A DNA stretch of 64,000 bases from Linyphia triangularis (GCA_963978545.1 OZ021730.1:3822201-3886200), one strand, 5' to 3'; shown: positions 33,601 through 45,871, numbered from the stretch's first letter. Notes: a model not told the origin generated them from the letters alone. A program made the numbers and translations.

Positions 33601-33840
33601 AGGATATAAGATTAATGGCTATTATCCGATTTATTTATTTTTAAGTTTGTGCCCTTTTTTAAAAAAGGCAGCCCGCATATCTAAATCCTTTGTTTCCATC
33701 CTACCAATCGAATCATCAGGGGGAAAAAAGTGAGAGAGAAGGTGAAATAACAAAAAATCGCTGGAACCCCGGAGTTGCGATACCCGTGAACAATTAAAGA
33801 AATGACCCCCTGGGGGACAACTCAAGATGGACTGTTTTGG
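30621..33840 (-). pseudogene. jockey-like LINE, rearranged, split by a TIR element
   Basis: Read from right to left. 33631-33825 ends an ORF1-like frame (CPPGGHFFNC). About 33480-33610 starts ORF2 with the endonuclease opening ISWNCHGYRRHTDDIKNLI. Then, with the rest of the endonuclease deleted, reverse transcriptase follows (FQSGFRHGRSTLDNI, NEGLPQGSVL, catalytic LFVDDFQI near 33060 in another frame, and NGFVISAEKTVGVHF). A 1.5-kb element interrupts at about 32813. Sequence resumes at 31313 with RTSSVDHLLSLAFEPSLE and a decayed RNase H (FTEGSKSNDYVGTAAVF, IYIDSRSCIELL). Multiple frame breaks make it non-functional. Confidence 0.8.
31314..32813. mobile_element. 1.5-kb TIR element inside the LINE
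   Basis: The ends are inverted: CTAGTAGCAAT at the left and ATTGCTACTAG at the right, with further inverted matches inside (GATCGGAATTC, AATCGCCGATGA). The interior is AT-rich and includes a tRNA-like SINE head at about 31745-31825 (minus; B box GGTTCGATCCC). A target duplication was not resolved, and about 80 codons of the host LINE are missing at the site. Confidence 0.6.
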
Positions 33841-34267
33841 AATTTATGCTTGCACCTTATGAATATTTTGTGCACCTTATTACAAGATAAAAGTTCTCTT
33901 GTGTTTGCAATATAAAAATTAATTTGACTATACATTTCTTAGTAATTTTTATTAAAAATAAATTGAATGTTATTGTATAATCGTTGCTTTATTTTATGCA
34001 TCACATGCATATGTACTATGTGGTACTTATATCATCCTGTCGACCGAGAAAACAAAAAAAGGCAGCCTTAACATCATCAATAATATATGCAACGGGGACA
34101 GCACAAACTAAACCTCAACTGCCTTTTGGCGATACAAAATGATTGAGATAATATACAAGTATAGAACATTTTATTTCTTTTTCCAGAATATTATTTTCAT
34201 ATTATAGGTTTGTGGTGGTCTAGTGTACAAATGGGGACAGATACAACATCTAGGCACTAATAGTGAT

Positions 34268-34350
34268 CACTTTTGCCTAGTGGTTAGCTCGCCTGTCCTG
34301 ATCTAGGAATCCCGAGTTTGACTTCCCGTTAGCGCACATCACTACAGGGT
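34268..34350 (+). mobile_element. tRNA-like SINE head, separate family
   Basis: GCCTAGTGGTTAGCTCGCC resembles an A box and GAGTTTGACTTCC a degraded B box. No acceptor stem forms, so a tRNA gene was rejected. Confidence 0.45.
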
Positions 34351-34850
34351 TTTTTATAAATAGTTTGTTTAGAAGAAGACGGTATAGTTATTCGAACGTG
34401 TTTGATTTTTACATATTTTTTTGTTAAAAGTGTTCTAATCACGCAAAAGTTTAATGGAAATAGTGTCATAAGTTTAGTTTATAACTAGAACTTGTTATGT
34501 CGATAACTCATCATAAATACTCTGACTATAAAACTCACTCAATTCAACTTAGCAGATTGCATTCAACTATAATAATTTAATTTTCAACATCTCTTCATCG
34601 ATTCATCACACACACGCTGACTCTTCGCTACATTTGTCCATCAGAGAAAATCTTAAACCAACTTTAAACAAGGTAAATTAACCTGCTTAATTAAAATTAT
34701 AGAACCAATAGGCACAGTATCCTTATCAAACATCCACTTTGATATAGATTATGGAAGGCAAAAGTAAAAAGCGTATTCCGTTCGTTAAAAAGGAGAAGAG
34801 TTCAGAAGCGTTATTCCAATGAAATAAAGAAGACCTCGACCTCGAATGTT

Positions 34851-35345
34851 TAATCTTTCCGAACAATCTCCCAATATAGATCCAGCTGTCTTTTAAAACT
34901 GCTGGCTCTGGTACAATTTATGATGTGGTCAGATTGTTCAACTTATTAATTACTCTGTTTTGTATAAATAATATGTTTCCTATTCTCCAAGTTAAATGCG
35001 ATTTAAATAGCTTATATGCATGATCTCTAGTCATATCCCTTTTATTGAATTTTAAACCTTTGAAATTCCCCTGTTTGATAAATTTGAACTGCTGAAATGA
35101 AATCCCCTCTGGACTTTCTTTCTTCCAATCTAGCACCATAATTTAATGTCGAGTTTCCCTATATGATTTTTCTTGTTCTACGCTTAACTTTTTCCAACAA
35201 ATCAATACCCTTCTTGAGATGAGGCGACCAGAATTGTACTGCATACTCTAGATGTAGCCTAACGAAACCTCTATAAAAAGGCAAAATATAACTAGATTTA
35301 GATGAGATAGTCTTTTTGATAAAACCTAACATCCTGTTCGCTTTT
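34851..35345 (-). pseudogene. CR1/L2-like LINE 3' tail
   Basis: The minus strand encodes WKKESPEGISFQQFKFI and KRDMTRDHAYKLFKSHL, the C-terminal region of a LINE reverse transcriptase frame, preceded by broken frames matching LEYAVQFWSPHLKKG in the duplicate. It is truncated and frameshifted. Confidence 0.75.
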
Positions 35346-35835
35346 TAACTTGTCATCCCATAATGAACACAAATTTAAAAGTCCCATTAATTGATGTATG
35401 ATTTGACATTTATCTAAAAACATAATAATCAGGATCTATACAAATAAGAATCTAAAACAATTAGGGTCTGACGATGAAATAATAAATTACAAAAGTGCTG
35501 GGAGAATTGACCCCATTGCCCCCATTTCAGCAGTTGACTGTGACGTCTCACATTTAATTCCTATTGCTGAAGTGTTTTGCACAAGTCACAAGTTTTGCTT
35601 ATCGCTTATGACATATTTTGAAAATTTACGAGGGGCGGTAATCCACATTTTATGCATATTATGTTATCGCAATGTTGCATTTTAGTTGATAGTGTAGAAC
35701 ATATAATATAAATATACGTCAAAAGTACAATCAAAGCTCTCATATTAACAGAACGTTTCAAACTGGCCGTTTCCATTCTAGTTATTTTTGACACGTGATT
35801 TGAAAACTCCAGATTCGATAAGAAATCAACACGAA

Positions 35836-36744
35836 ATGTTTGCATCAAAAACTGATCCGAATGAAAACCTCATCCAAGCAGAAGTAAAGTCAATTGTTTG
35901 TAAAGATTGCAATAAGGTATTTACTAAAGAGCACGTTTTCCAAAGACACTTTCTAATACATAACAGAGAAAAACAACCTTTGTGTGAAGTGTGCAAAAAG
36001 ACATTTAAAAGCAAGCAAGGTCTTCAACGGCACATTCAAATACACACTGGGGATAGACCATACGATTGTGAGTTTTGCAAAAAGACATTTTATTACAAGC
36101 ATGATTTTCAAAGACATCTTGTGCTACACACTGATGAAAAGCCATATTCTTGTGAAGTGTGCAACAAGCAATTTGGCTACAAGTCAGCTCTCAGAGTCCA
36201 CCTCCTTATTCACACTGGTGAAAAGAAACACACATGTGAAATATGCAACAAGCAATTTACTCAAAAGCATGCTCTCAATTCTCACCTCCTTTTCCACACT
36301 GGTGAAAAACCTCATGAGTGTGAGGTGTGCCATAAACAGTTTGCTCATAAGGTTCATCTCAGAGCACACCTTCTGGCACACACTGGAGAAAAACCTCATG
36401 TGTGTGAAATTTGCAAAAAAGGATTTTATTATAAGCATAGTCTTCAACGACATCTTCTCGTACACACAGGTGAAAAGCCACATGTTTGTGAAGTGTGCAA
36501 CAAACAATTTGCTCAAAAGTCGCAACTTCATTCCCACTTAGTTATCCACACTGGTGAAAAGACCCATTCTTGTGGGACGTGTAACAAACGATTTACTCAT
36601 AAAGGACATCTCAATTCTCACCTCCTTAGCCACACTGGTGAAAAACCACATAAGTGTGAGGTGTGCAATAAACAGTTTGCTCAAAAGAGTTATCTCAAGA
36701 CACACCTTCTGTCACACACTGGAGAAAAAACTTCATGTGTGTGA
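35836..36744 (+). CDS. C2H2 zinc-finger protein B, 10 fingers, array cut short
   Basis: 302 residues from the first ATG ([11 protein letters not shown]) to TGA. Conserved bases extend upstream of this ATG in genes A and C, so translation or splicing from further upstream is possible. Ten C2H2 fingers follow with TGEK linkers and complete ligands. The frame ends GEKTSCV at an A6 run (36725-36730). Dropping one A reopens a frame with eroded fingers (a cysteine changed to serine, then further breaks to about 36970). Gene C has the same A6 run and stop position, so the lesion predates the duplication. It is a probable DNA-binding nuclear protein with unknown target. Confidence 0.82.
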   Translation: MFASKTDPNENLIQAEVKSIVCKDCNKVFTKEHVFQRHFLIHNREKQPLCEVCKKTFKSKQGLQRHIQIHTGDRPYDCEFCKKTFYYKHDFQRHLVLHTDEKPYSCEVCNKQFGYKSALRVHLLIHTGEKKHTCEICNKQFTQKHALNSHLLFHTGEKPHECEVCHKQFAHKVHLRAHLLAHTGEKPHVCEICKKGFYYKHSLQRHLLVHTGEKPHVCEVCNKQFAQKSQLHSHLVIHTGEKTHSCGTCNKRFTHKGHLNSHLLSHTGEKPHKCEVCNKQFAQKSYLKTHLLSHTGEKTSCV

Positions 36745-36999
36745 AATTTCCGAGGAAACATTTTATTTTAAGCTTAGTCTTCAAAGACATCTTCTAGTAC
36801 ACACAAGTGAAAAGCCATATGTGTGTGAAGTTGTGCAACAAACAATTTGCTCAAAAGTCGCTATTCAATTTTCATTTCGTTATCCACATTGGTGAAAAAC
36901 CACAAATGTGAGGTGTGCAATAAACAGTTTGAAAATCTTGTCTCACTTCGCACTTCCTTTTCCACACTGGTGGAAAGTAAGTAACTCGCATGTGGAATG

Positions 37000-38870
37000 T
37001 GGAACAAACAGTTTGTCTAAAATGACATCTTAATTCTCACCTCATGGCCTAACTGCGGTAATCGCCAAACCAGTTCCTTGCTTCCTCCCCGGACTTGCTT
37101 GGCTGCTCGCCTTTCTTCCGAGTGAAGTAGTGCAACTGTTTTTGCTGGAGCAGGATTGGCTGATCTACCAGCGATATTCTAAAAAGATCGATTCATGGGC
37201 CAGCGATCTTCTGAAAAGATCCATTCATGGGTCAACATTCAAATTATGAATGGAGTTTAATTATGATGTATTTGAAAAAATACCTTATCTTGAATACCAC
37301 ACATCATTTTAACAAACTTAAATATTAAATTTTTAAAAAATTGTATTTCAAAATATATATATGCTGGGATCTTGACCCTACTCTTGAATCGGTTAGAATG
37401 TGCTTTACACTGCCCAATTGGTGACTTTGCAAAATGTCGCCAAGTTGAATTGACACCAAACTACAGGTTTTTCAAGTTAAAATGGAACCATATGTTACCA
37501 TACTTGGCGCAAAATCGCCCAAAAAATAAGCGTAAAGCACATTTTAACCCTTCTCATCTATTTAGATGAGGAATAAGAAGGGCAGAACTGTCCCTGGTTT
37601 TGTGCGCCTCTGACAAGGATTCCACTTCCTCGTTAAAACAGCTTCTTAAATATTATATCTTTGAAGAAATTTGGGAGCTAGATGTCTTAAACATTTTTTA
37701 TTAATTCAGTTTCAAAATATAATTATCTGAGTGTTTTAAATTGGTTAAGAGTTTTGTCTTCCACATAAATTTGTTATTTTTTTGCACTTTGTTGAGTTAG
37801 AACTCACAATCCTAAATCAGGGAAAATAAATCAGCCTTAAAATCTCAGGGAATTCTCTGTGGAAAAAGAAAATTCCTCCCTAAAACCTGGAAAAAGTCAT
37901 TTTTACTGTGGAAAAAAATCCTTCTCTTCTCTATTTGTTTAACCTTAAATCTAGGTTTTAAAGTTACAGAATTATTTGTAACATTGACTTGCAGAAAATT
38001 ATTTTTAAAGAAAAAATAGTTTTTTCATGCTATTGGAAGAATTAGTGTGATTGAGGATCGACTATTTTTATCTGGCTTGCTTAAATAATTCTTGCAAAAA
38101 ATTATTACAGATTGGCCACAGAACCTGGAAATGTCAGAGAGCTTTCTGATTCTGGAAAAAATCAGGGAATTGTCAGGAAGTTTTATTAAAATTTCACTAA
38201 AATCAGGGAAGTTTTCTTTGTTCTGAAGCCACGTTTCCCTGTTCATTCGTATTTTGGTGTCATTTACCCCTGAAGAATTGTGGTAGTAATCGTTACAAAT
38301 CTAATGTTACGGAATAATTTAAACTTTTTATTACTGTCAAAACTTTTTTTTTTAAATTGGCATATTTTCTCTTTAGCCTACATGGGTGTGTACACATCTG
38401 GAAAAGTGGGTGAAATTTGATAAAAAGTTTGCTGAAATCAGAGAATTTTTAAAAAACCTATCAGGGAACTTTTTTTCATGAATTTCGTGTTTACCCTGAT
38501 TTAACTCCGCAATGGAAAACACGACTTTGGAAATCTCGGGGAATTTTTTTTCTGAAAATCAGTATTAGTGCTGATTATGTTTATTAGAAAAACTGATTAA
38601 TTTAATCTTCGGTATTTATGCATCGTAATTTTTTATTTTAGTGATCATGAAAGTTTGTCAAAGTATGTAACTGGAATAAACTGTTTTCACGTTGATCTGT
38701 TTGCACTTTTTATACTCAATGTCTTTTCACATTAAATTATTTTTAATATGAGTCTATATTTAGTAATTTCTGATTCCGGAAATAATTTTTTGGTAAATCA
38801 GTATAGTTATTATTTTAAATTCTATAGGTGCCTTTGAACTGAACGAGCCCAAGTCCAAATTTGAAAATAC
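37000..38870. other. decayed repeats, no gene recognised
   Basis: About 37390-37550 holds inverted GAATGTGCTTTAC ends of a small MITE. 37840-38540 shares CCTGGAAAAAGTCATTTTTAC and CAGGGAA-type blocks with 26035-26260 and with the hAT element at 60111. No supported coding region. Confidence 0.5.
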
Positions 38871-40221
38871 AGTCAAACTCCGTTAACACGAAATTAATGG
38901 GGCCATCAAAAATTTTTGCGTTGAACTCTTAAAAACTTTTTCCTCTAATGGACGATTCCCGCATTTTTAAATTTTTTTTTTATTCCATTCTAAATATTTT
39001 GAAAAGGCCATAAACACAAAAATTTCTGTTCAGTGTTGCTTTTTCTTTTTTTTAATTTGCAATCAAATTTACACTCTTGGATGTTGGCAAGAAAACGATT
39101 CATTCGGGTCGAATTGAATGTGACATCAAGAGATCCCAAACAGCAGAAACCAGTTTTGTAAGTTTCTCGCAAATTGTGCCAACGTATACAGGATATGGCA
39201 ATGGTCTTCCAAATCAATGCCAACTATTTGGCAGAAACCTAACAATAATCATAGAAACTGAAGGACCTCTTGATGTCATAGATTTTGTTGAGTGTTTTGG
39301 GGTATTTTCTTTTCTAAATATTTAAATAACTAATTTTTTTAAGAATTTTTGTTTAAATATTTGGAATCGGAAAGAAATTCTTTATAAATATAAACTAATT
39401 TCACTCGTTTTTAAGAAATGTGGGAATTGTCCATTAATCCAGATTTAAACTACTAGCTATACGTCTATTTAATACTGCTGTTTTTTAGAACATTTACATT
39501 GCACGGCTTATATTTAATACAATAGTTTAACGAGATATACATTAACACTTTAAATCCCAACCCGCCCTAAATCGCCTTGTAGAAAAACACCCAACCAGTC
39601 GCCTTTGGTCGGGTCCAGGGGAATACGGACATTTCAAACTGGGGAGAATCTTCCTGGCAGTAGTTGGTTGAAGCGTGACGGTCCTCAACAATAGGCTATT
39701 GTGGAGCATGTGAAGGGGAGCCATGGGATGGTTAGAGTACTCATTGTCAAACTGCCCCGCCTTTTGGACACTGAGTAAGATAGTCGGGATTTTTCTTGTA
39801 TGCGAATCTTGTCGAGTACTTAGCGGTGGCGTTTCATTCATTGATAGGATGCCGTCTAAATGCTCCGACATATCGAGTAGATGACCCAATGCACAATTCT
39901 ATTGCAAGTTGTAGACATATAGTAACGATCTTTTAATGGTCGACAGTGACCCCCACAGGAAACTCAGGTGTTGCCCACAGAAGAACGTGTCGGCCGAGTT
40001 TATTTCCAGTTTTTTCCAGGGTTCCCACGGTCATTGAAAGTCAAAAGTGCTTAATATTTTTTAACTTGTTTTCAAGGCCTTGAAAATGCTTAGAGGTGCT
40101 TAAAAATCCTTGAAAATGCTTAGAGGTCCTTAAAAGTCCTTAATTTTTGCAGATGTTGTGTGGCCAACTGCAAAATTTATGAAAACACAACACGGACTTG
40201 CTATCCCCGCGTGACCGCCAA

Positions 40222-43200
40222 CAGTGGCGGTTCTAGGCAAATCACAAGGGAGGGGCTACAGCATGCAAAAATGTTCCGTAATGAGAAAGCAAAATTAATT
40301 AGAGCTACTGTTGTGGTCAATTAGATTTTATCGCAATCAAGAAATAGTACATTAATATACAGTGTGGCAATTATTTAATTAACTTTAATTATATTTGAGT
40401 AATTAAGTGCAAATAATTATTTTAATTAATTATTCAAAATGGTGGTTTTTTTAAAGCAATAGTCTAGGTGGATGACCTTAGTTAAAATTGAGTTGTTTTT
40501 CTCGATACATTAATACAAAAACAAAACATCAAATTTTGTAGAGTCTGTGTCTGTGATTTTAGACATTCCAATTTGCAATTTTCATTCGTCTTGCTTTTTT
40601 GCGACTGAAGATGTTAATGACGTCTTCTATGGAGATTTTTCTATCCTTTTGAATATTTGCCAGTGCTAGTCCGTTTAATCTTGCCTGGCCCATGGTGCTT
40701 CTTAAATATGTTTTAATCCGTCGTAATGTGGAGAAGCTCCTTTCGGGTGTGCTTGTTGTAACGGGGATTGTTCCAAATATCTGTAGAAGAATAAAAATGT
40801 TGGGGAAAAATTGTTGATCGCACTTCTTCAGGGCCTCAACTGCTGTATAAGGCGGCTCAATCTCACTATCCCATTTGTTTTTCCATAGCTTTATTTCTGA
40901 CTTTAGTATAAGCTCAGAGCCATCTAGGTACTGCTGGTAATTTTTTGCAGCCTTGAGGATTTCTTCTTCTTCGTACTTCAAAATATTTTTTGGAACAAGG
41001 CCTTCTAAAGGTAATATATCCACCAATCGTTGGGAAAATCTCGATTCCAGTTCTTGAATCAAATGGTCTACCAACGGTAAAAAAACCATTCGTCTGTAAT
41101 ACTCCTCGGGATTTGAAGCATCAGTATTTTCTCGATGAGTCTGTCGAAAGCATTTTCTTGGTATGCGTATTTCGCATTCGATTTCGCTTGCTTTTTGCAA
41201 AGCGTCTTCGAAAATACTACCGAATTCGACATCCACAGTTCTTCGTAGATTTCTGAAAACCTCTAATATGCAGTTTATATTTTGCAGGGCATTTCCAAAA
41301 TCTAATTGTGGATTTTGTAGTTGCTCACTTAGCCTTAGAGTTATTGCCATGCAATATGCCGTTGTTTCCAAGGCTATGATGAATTCTCCTTTTTGAATAG
41401 CCGAACTGAGCATAGAAGCTTTGCTTGATGTTTCCGAGTTGGTATCTGGTGAAGTTGAAAGCTGATCAAGCAGTGTTACAATAGGGAGAAATAACTCTTT
41501 AAATCTAATTAAGCTATCGTGTCGCTCTACCCATCTAGTGGGGCACATCACCTTTAAACTTTTCTTCTTTATTTCTGGAAGTTGATTAATTACTTCCTCT
41601 AGAGCATTTTTTCGTAGAGCAGAAGCAGAAAGAAAAGTTGTTACCGCTCCTACGGTTCCTAACATGTTTCGTATGGCAGGAATGTCACACGATTTTGAAA
41701 TAACCAAATTCAAGGAGTGGCTGAAACAGTGACTGTAAATAGCCATGGGTTGCTCGTTTGATATCAGGGCTTGCACTCCTTTAAACTTTCCAGCCATGTT
41801 AGAACCCCCATCATACCCTTGGCCGCAAAGGTGTTCTTTTGTTAAGCCCAAGGCATCCAACTCTTTATCGTTTGCTTCTTTTATAGCAACACCAGTTGTC
41901 TCTGTCATTTCTGTAAAACCAACAAATTCTTCTTTGGTAACGAAAGATTGGGTATCTATGTACCTAACACAAAATGTCATCTGTTCCTTGGTGCTGACAT
42001 CTGTTGTTTCATCGCACATTATACTGAAAAATTTTGATCTTTTAACATCTTCTGATATTGAAGAACGAAAAGTTTCTCCGATACAGTCTATAATTTCATT
42101 TTGGACTGTGTTGCTAATCATTGCACTGTTACGCCTGCAAATTGCGAAATGTCGCTTGAGGTCTTCGTCCCCAGCATCCACACGAAAAGCCAAAAGGCTT
42201 TGGAAAACTCCATGCTTTCCAACCAGAAGATCCTCATTACTTTCTTCTTTTAATTGTGAAATCAAACCGTGATCACGATGTCCTCTTAAGGGCAAATTGT
42301 TCCTAGCGCAAAATACTATAGTTTTTACTATAGGCCTCAATCGTTTTCGATTATCCTCTATAATGGCCGATGTTTTGGAATCTAAAACAACGTCAATGCT
42401 TTTCTTGCTTGATTCCATTACTTTTGTAAATTCTACTGCTTTTTCCATGGAGAATTTGTGGTACTTAGTATTTTCATGCTTACGTAGATCTTCGGTGGCT
42501 CTTTTATATTTCTTTTACCAGTGTTTTGAGAGCCTAAAAAATGTACACGCTTGTTAAATTTATATTTATACATATTTTAGGATACATAGTTTTTCTAACT
42601 AATTGAACATTTCGGTCGTTAAAGTAAAGCACCCGGTTTAGTAGTATAAAAAAAGGATTTTAATAAAGATTTAAAAGTTGAAAGTTTAAATTGATTTGTT
42701 TCGCATTAGTATTAACTTTATTTCTCAAAATGCCGACAATATAGGTAAGCCTTCCGCAAAAATTGCAAAGAACGCGTTTCGCAAAATTGTGGAGCTGGCC
42801 AGTTTTGCTGTTACACAGTACCTTTACACTTTCAAAATAGTATTACACAAAATGTTCCATAAATTTTGTACATTATTTACGGGTCACTTACAATTTCGTT
42901 AATTTTTATTGACAACTTCAAGAGTAATAAAATAAAATATGGAGTCAAAATTTTAATAATTTCAATATAAATTGGGCGAATTTAGGCTATAACTTTTTAA
43001 AGTATTAAAAAAACAATTATTAAAGTTTTGAAATATTAAAGTCAGAAATGCATTTGAAATTTTTATTCTTAAATTAATCTTAAATCATTTATTTTTAATT
43101 GTACCCAATTTTTTTTTAATATCTAAGGAACAATATTCGACGATAACGACCAATCAGTTGGTTGTTGATATAATCGTTAAAACATTAAACATTTCATACA

Positions 43201-44977
43201 AATGAAAATATCACACAAGTTACAATGAAATGCATAAGAAAAGAAAATCAAATATTTTACCTGAGATCCGATACCAGCACCTGAAGGAGCAAAGAGAACG
43301 CATTGGGTGCAAAGTCCACCGCCTAGCATTTGGCTATATGCTAGCCACTTGTATTTTTTTAGCCAATCATGATTAAATTTCCGTTTCTGTTTCCCTTCTA
43401 CTAGTTCTGGAAAAGGAAATGTTGTTGGAGGTATCCAAGTATTTTTTAGTAATTTTAGTTTCTCATCATCTGTTAAAACTTCTTTCACGGCTCTTCCTAT
43501 ATCACAGGGATCATGTGATTTTTCATATGTATCCTATATATAAATATAGAAATTGATTAATTTGATAATCACTACGAGTATATACGTAATTTTTTATTTT
43601 TTTTGTAACAGAGTATAATAGATATCGTTTTTGTTTTTATTATCCTATATATTAAATTACTTGCATGTACAATTAAGTTACTTGCAAAAAAATTCAAAAA
43701 TGCATTTTTCGAAAAACTGCAGTTGTCTGGCTTTGGAACTGAACGACACATAAAAATAAATATTTATGTGTAAAGCTTACCGGAAGATTTATCTTGCCAG
43801 GATCATAGGCTTTTATCGCACTTTCTGACTTCGATTCCAAATTTCCAACATCTAGCTCTTTACAATGGCTTTTAGCGCTGCTCTCTTTTTTCCCGAAATA
43901 ATCGGTTAAATGTCGCTTCATTTTGATAGCGTACTATGCACAACTATAAACTGGTATAGGGAGACCAGTAAAAATTCCAGGCTGGTACGAGTCAAAGACA
44001 CACAATACAATAGGAAGAACAAGGATGTTCTGGAATGTCTTCTGAACTAGTTTTAAAACCTGTTCGTGTTCGTTTGGTACTTTCATAAACGAATAATAAA
44101 ATAGACATGACGCTCCAATATCTGTTATTAAGAGAGGGTGTTACCAAGACGGAACACGTGACGTGACTAATTCCAATGCCTTTTAAAAACCATTTCTACC
44201 CTTTTCAAAATATTATAAAACATTAGTCTAGACTTTCATTTTCATTTCATTATCAATTACAATTTTCAGAAGTAAGTAAATGATAAAGACCATTATTACC
44301 AATTAAAGGCAGCTATGTCAGAAAGCAAAATACAAACTAACTTTTATAAGTCTTAAAAAAATAAAATTATTAAGATAATTTTTAAAAAATGACATGACTG
44401 TGAAAGGTTATTGAATCCCCTATTTCAAAATCAATTTTGCATCCCAATCCAGTATAGTATTCTGGCATTTTTTCGGCATTCAAGAAAATAGTCTTCAGCT
44501 TTCAATTGTTTAACCTTGAAGTAAATGAAAGAATTTTTCTCCAGTTCCGTTTTGAAGGCTGTCGTCACGTGACCGCGCTGTTCGTATTATTAGGTTTTGC
44601 CATACAGACTTGGTCTAGTTAATTTATTCTTAGTCTATGGGTACTTTGGTTACCTATTAACAGGGCACTTGGACCAAACGTCGAAAACTACGACATTCTT
44701 TTACCTTTTACGGAGAATTGGGGGGAGAAAGGCAGACGCGTCATTTCATATAATTCTAGGGGAGGGGGGCAAAAATGAGATTTTCTGATCGGAAATTAAA
44801 CTTTTTCTTAAATATTTTTATCCTGAAATACATTAAAAAAAAAAAATCTAAAATCTTAGGTGGGGGGTTGTTATGAAAGGGGGCAGGGTTGTTATGAAAA
44901 CCATTTTATCCAGTGTAAGTTTCACCCTCATGGGGGGGGCTATAGCCCCCTTAGCCCCCCCCATGGAACCGCCTCTG
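40222..44977 (-). mobile_element. full-length hAT DNA transposon, 4,756 bp
   Basis: Ends CAGTGGCGGTTCTAGG and GGAACCGCCTCTG are inverted repeats. The target duplication ACCGCCAA is exact, 8 bp, at 40214-40221 and 44978-44985. The duplicated block on the right has the unoccupied target with a single ACCGCCAA at 58498-58505. The element carries one minus-strand transposase gene with three exons. GC-rich runs of C and G sit just inside the right end. Confidence 0.95.
40559..43921 (-). CDS. hAT-family transposase, ZMYM1-like, three exons
   Basis: The transposase would cut and paste this element by binding its ends. Exon 1 is 43781-43921 (47 codons, MKRHLTDYFGKKESS), exon 2 is 43261-43533 (91 codons) and exon 3 is about 40559-42511. 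GT/AG sites are clear for intron 1, as is the donor of intron 2. Exon 2 ends with the CTQC half of a TTF-type zinc finger; exon 3 begins with the HENTKYH half. Then come the catalytic-core motifs FSIMCDETTDVS, GQGYDGGSNMAG and YSHCFSHSLNL, and the C-terminal dimerisation region TSTPERSFSTLRRIKTYLR. The best acceptor of exon 3 (exon base 42533) gives a one-base frame conflict; an alternative acceptor at 42511/42512 keeps the frame and gives about 788 residues. Otherwise no internal stop. Confidence 0.85.
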
Positions 44978-45535
44978 ACCGCCAATTATCTGCACCACAT
45001 CGGAATTTTCCGTTATATTTGTTCTTGCGCAACCACCAACTTGTAACTTTTATGGTAGAATTTACTTTTTTAAAAAATTATATATAGACATGATGCTTGA
45101 AAACAAATTTTCAAATGTCCTTAGATATATTAATTAGGTCCTTAAAAATCATTGATTTTCATTCTGTGATTTGAGTTGGAACTCTGTTTTTCGAATAGAA
45201 TGTCATTGTGTTTTTGTGAAACCCACAACGCTGACTCTGTGGAATTTAAAGGGTTAAGAACCAAAAAAAAGTATGAATGTATTTATTTACCAGTAGCTTA
45301 TTATTTAAGAAAGTCTGTTATTGATATTTGCTCTTAAATTTTACTTCTTCTAAATTATTTAAAGCACATCATGGTCTTGCTACATTAGAAAAATTGCAGG
45401 GTTTCATCGAAGAAAAAAAAGTGCTCTAAAGAGCAATTTATTTTCGTTCTAAGCGGGATTTCATTATGTGAAATCTCGTGTTAGACGAATAAATTAACAT
45501 TAAGTTTAAGCTTCATTGCACTTCTCCTTAATTGG

Positions 45536-45871
45536 CAGGGTTCCCAAGGTCATTAAAAGTGCTTAATATTTTTAAACTTGTTTTCAAGGCCTTGAAAATG
45601 CTTAGAGGATTCTAGCTACTTCAAAATTTATAAAAATACGACTCAGGCTTGCTATCCTCACGTGACAGCACCGTATCGGAATTTTCTGAAATATTTGTAT
45701 TACGCATGCGCCAACTTGTAACTTTTTTGGTAGAATATACTTTATTAAAAATGTATACATGGACATGATGCCTGAAAACAAATTTTCAAAGGTCCTTAAA
45801 AACTTTAATTAGGTCATTAAAAATCATTGAAAGTCATTGATTTTCATTTTTTGATTTGAGTAAGAACCCTG
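45536..45871. mobile_element. hAT-type MITE, CAGGGTTCC family, 336 bp
   Basis: Ends CAGGGTTCCCAAGG and GTAAGAACCCTG; its counterpart in the duplicated block is at 59063-59396. The interior matches 40017-40213 plus 44986-45186. Confidence 0.78.

Larger units (their letters stand above)
34851..36990 (+). repeat. segmental duplication, block 1a (pairs with 53991-56290)
   Basis: From TTTAATCTTTCCGAACAATC onward this block and 53991-56290 are nearly identical, including the LINE tail, about 450 bp of upstream sequence and the zinc-finger gene. The differences seen are substitutions, a roughly 60-bp indel upstream of the gene and an extra finger in the right copy. Confidence 0.88.
40017..45186. 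mobile_element. hAT-type MITE (CAGGGTTCC ends) split by a hAT transposon
   Basis: The left end CAGGGTTCCCACGG and right end GTTGGAACTCTG surround about 410 bp of MITE sequence plus the 4.76-kb hAT. Other copies are at 45536-45871, 58292-58713 and 59063-59396. All share GTGCTTAATATTTTT, TCAAGGCCTTGAAAATGCTTAGAGG and TTTTCAAA(T/G)GTCCTTA. Confidence 0.8.
39546..45253. mobile_element. piggyBac-type MITE, split by nested hAT elements
   Basis: The left end CACTTTAAATCCCA follows TTAA (39542-39545), and the right end GGAATTTAAAGGG precedes TTAA (45254-45257). It is homologous to 27727-28256 in opposite orientation. The insertions occupy 40017-45186. Confidence 0.8.

Noticed and set aside
35788..35835. 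Extension of zinc-finger genes B and C upstream of the ATG to a TTG codon
   Set aside because: Nuclear genes normally start at ATG; the upstream similarity is better treated as 5' UTR or a possible spliced exon.
39077..39325. 83-codon frame (DVGKKTIHSGRIECDIKRSQ) near the proposed Tigger-like left end
   Set aside because: It does not show a recognisable transposase motif; antisense frames of similar length exist.
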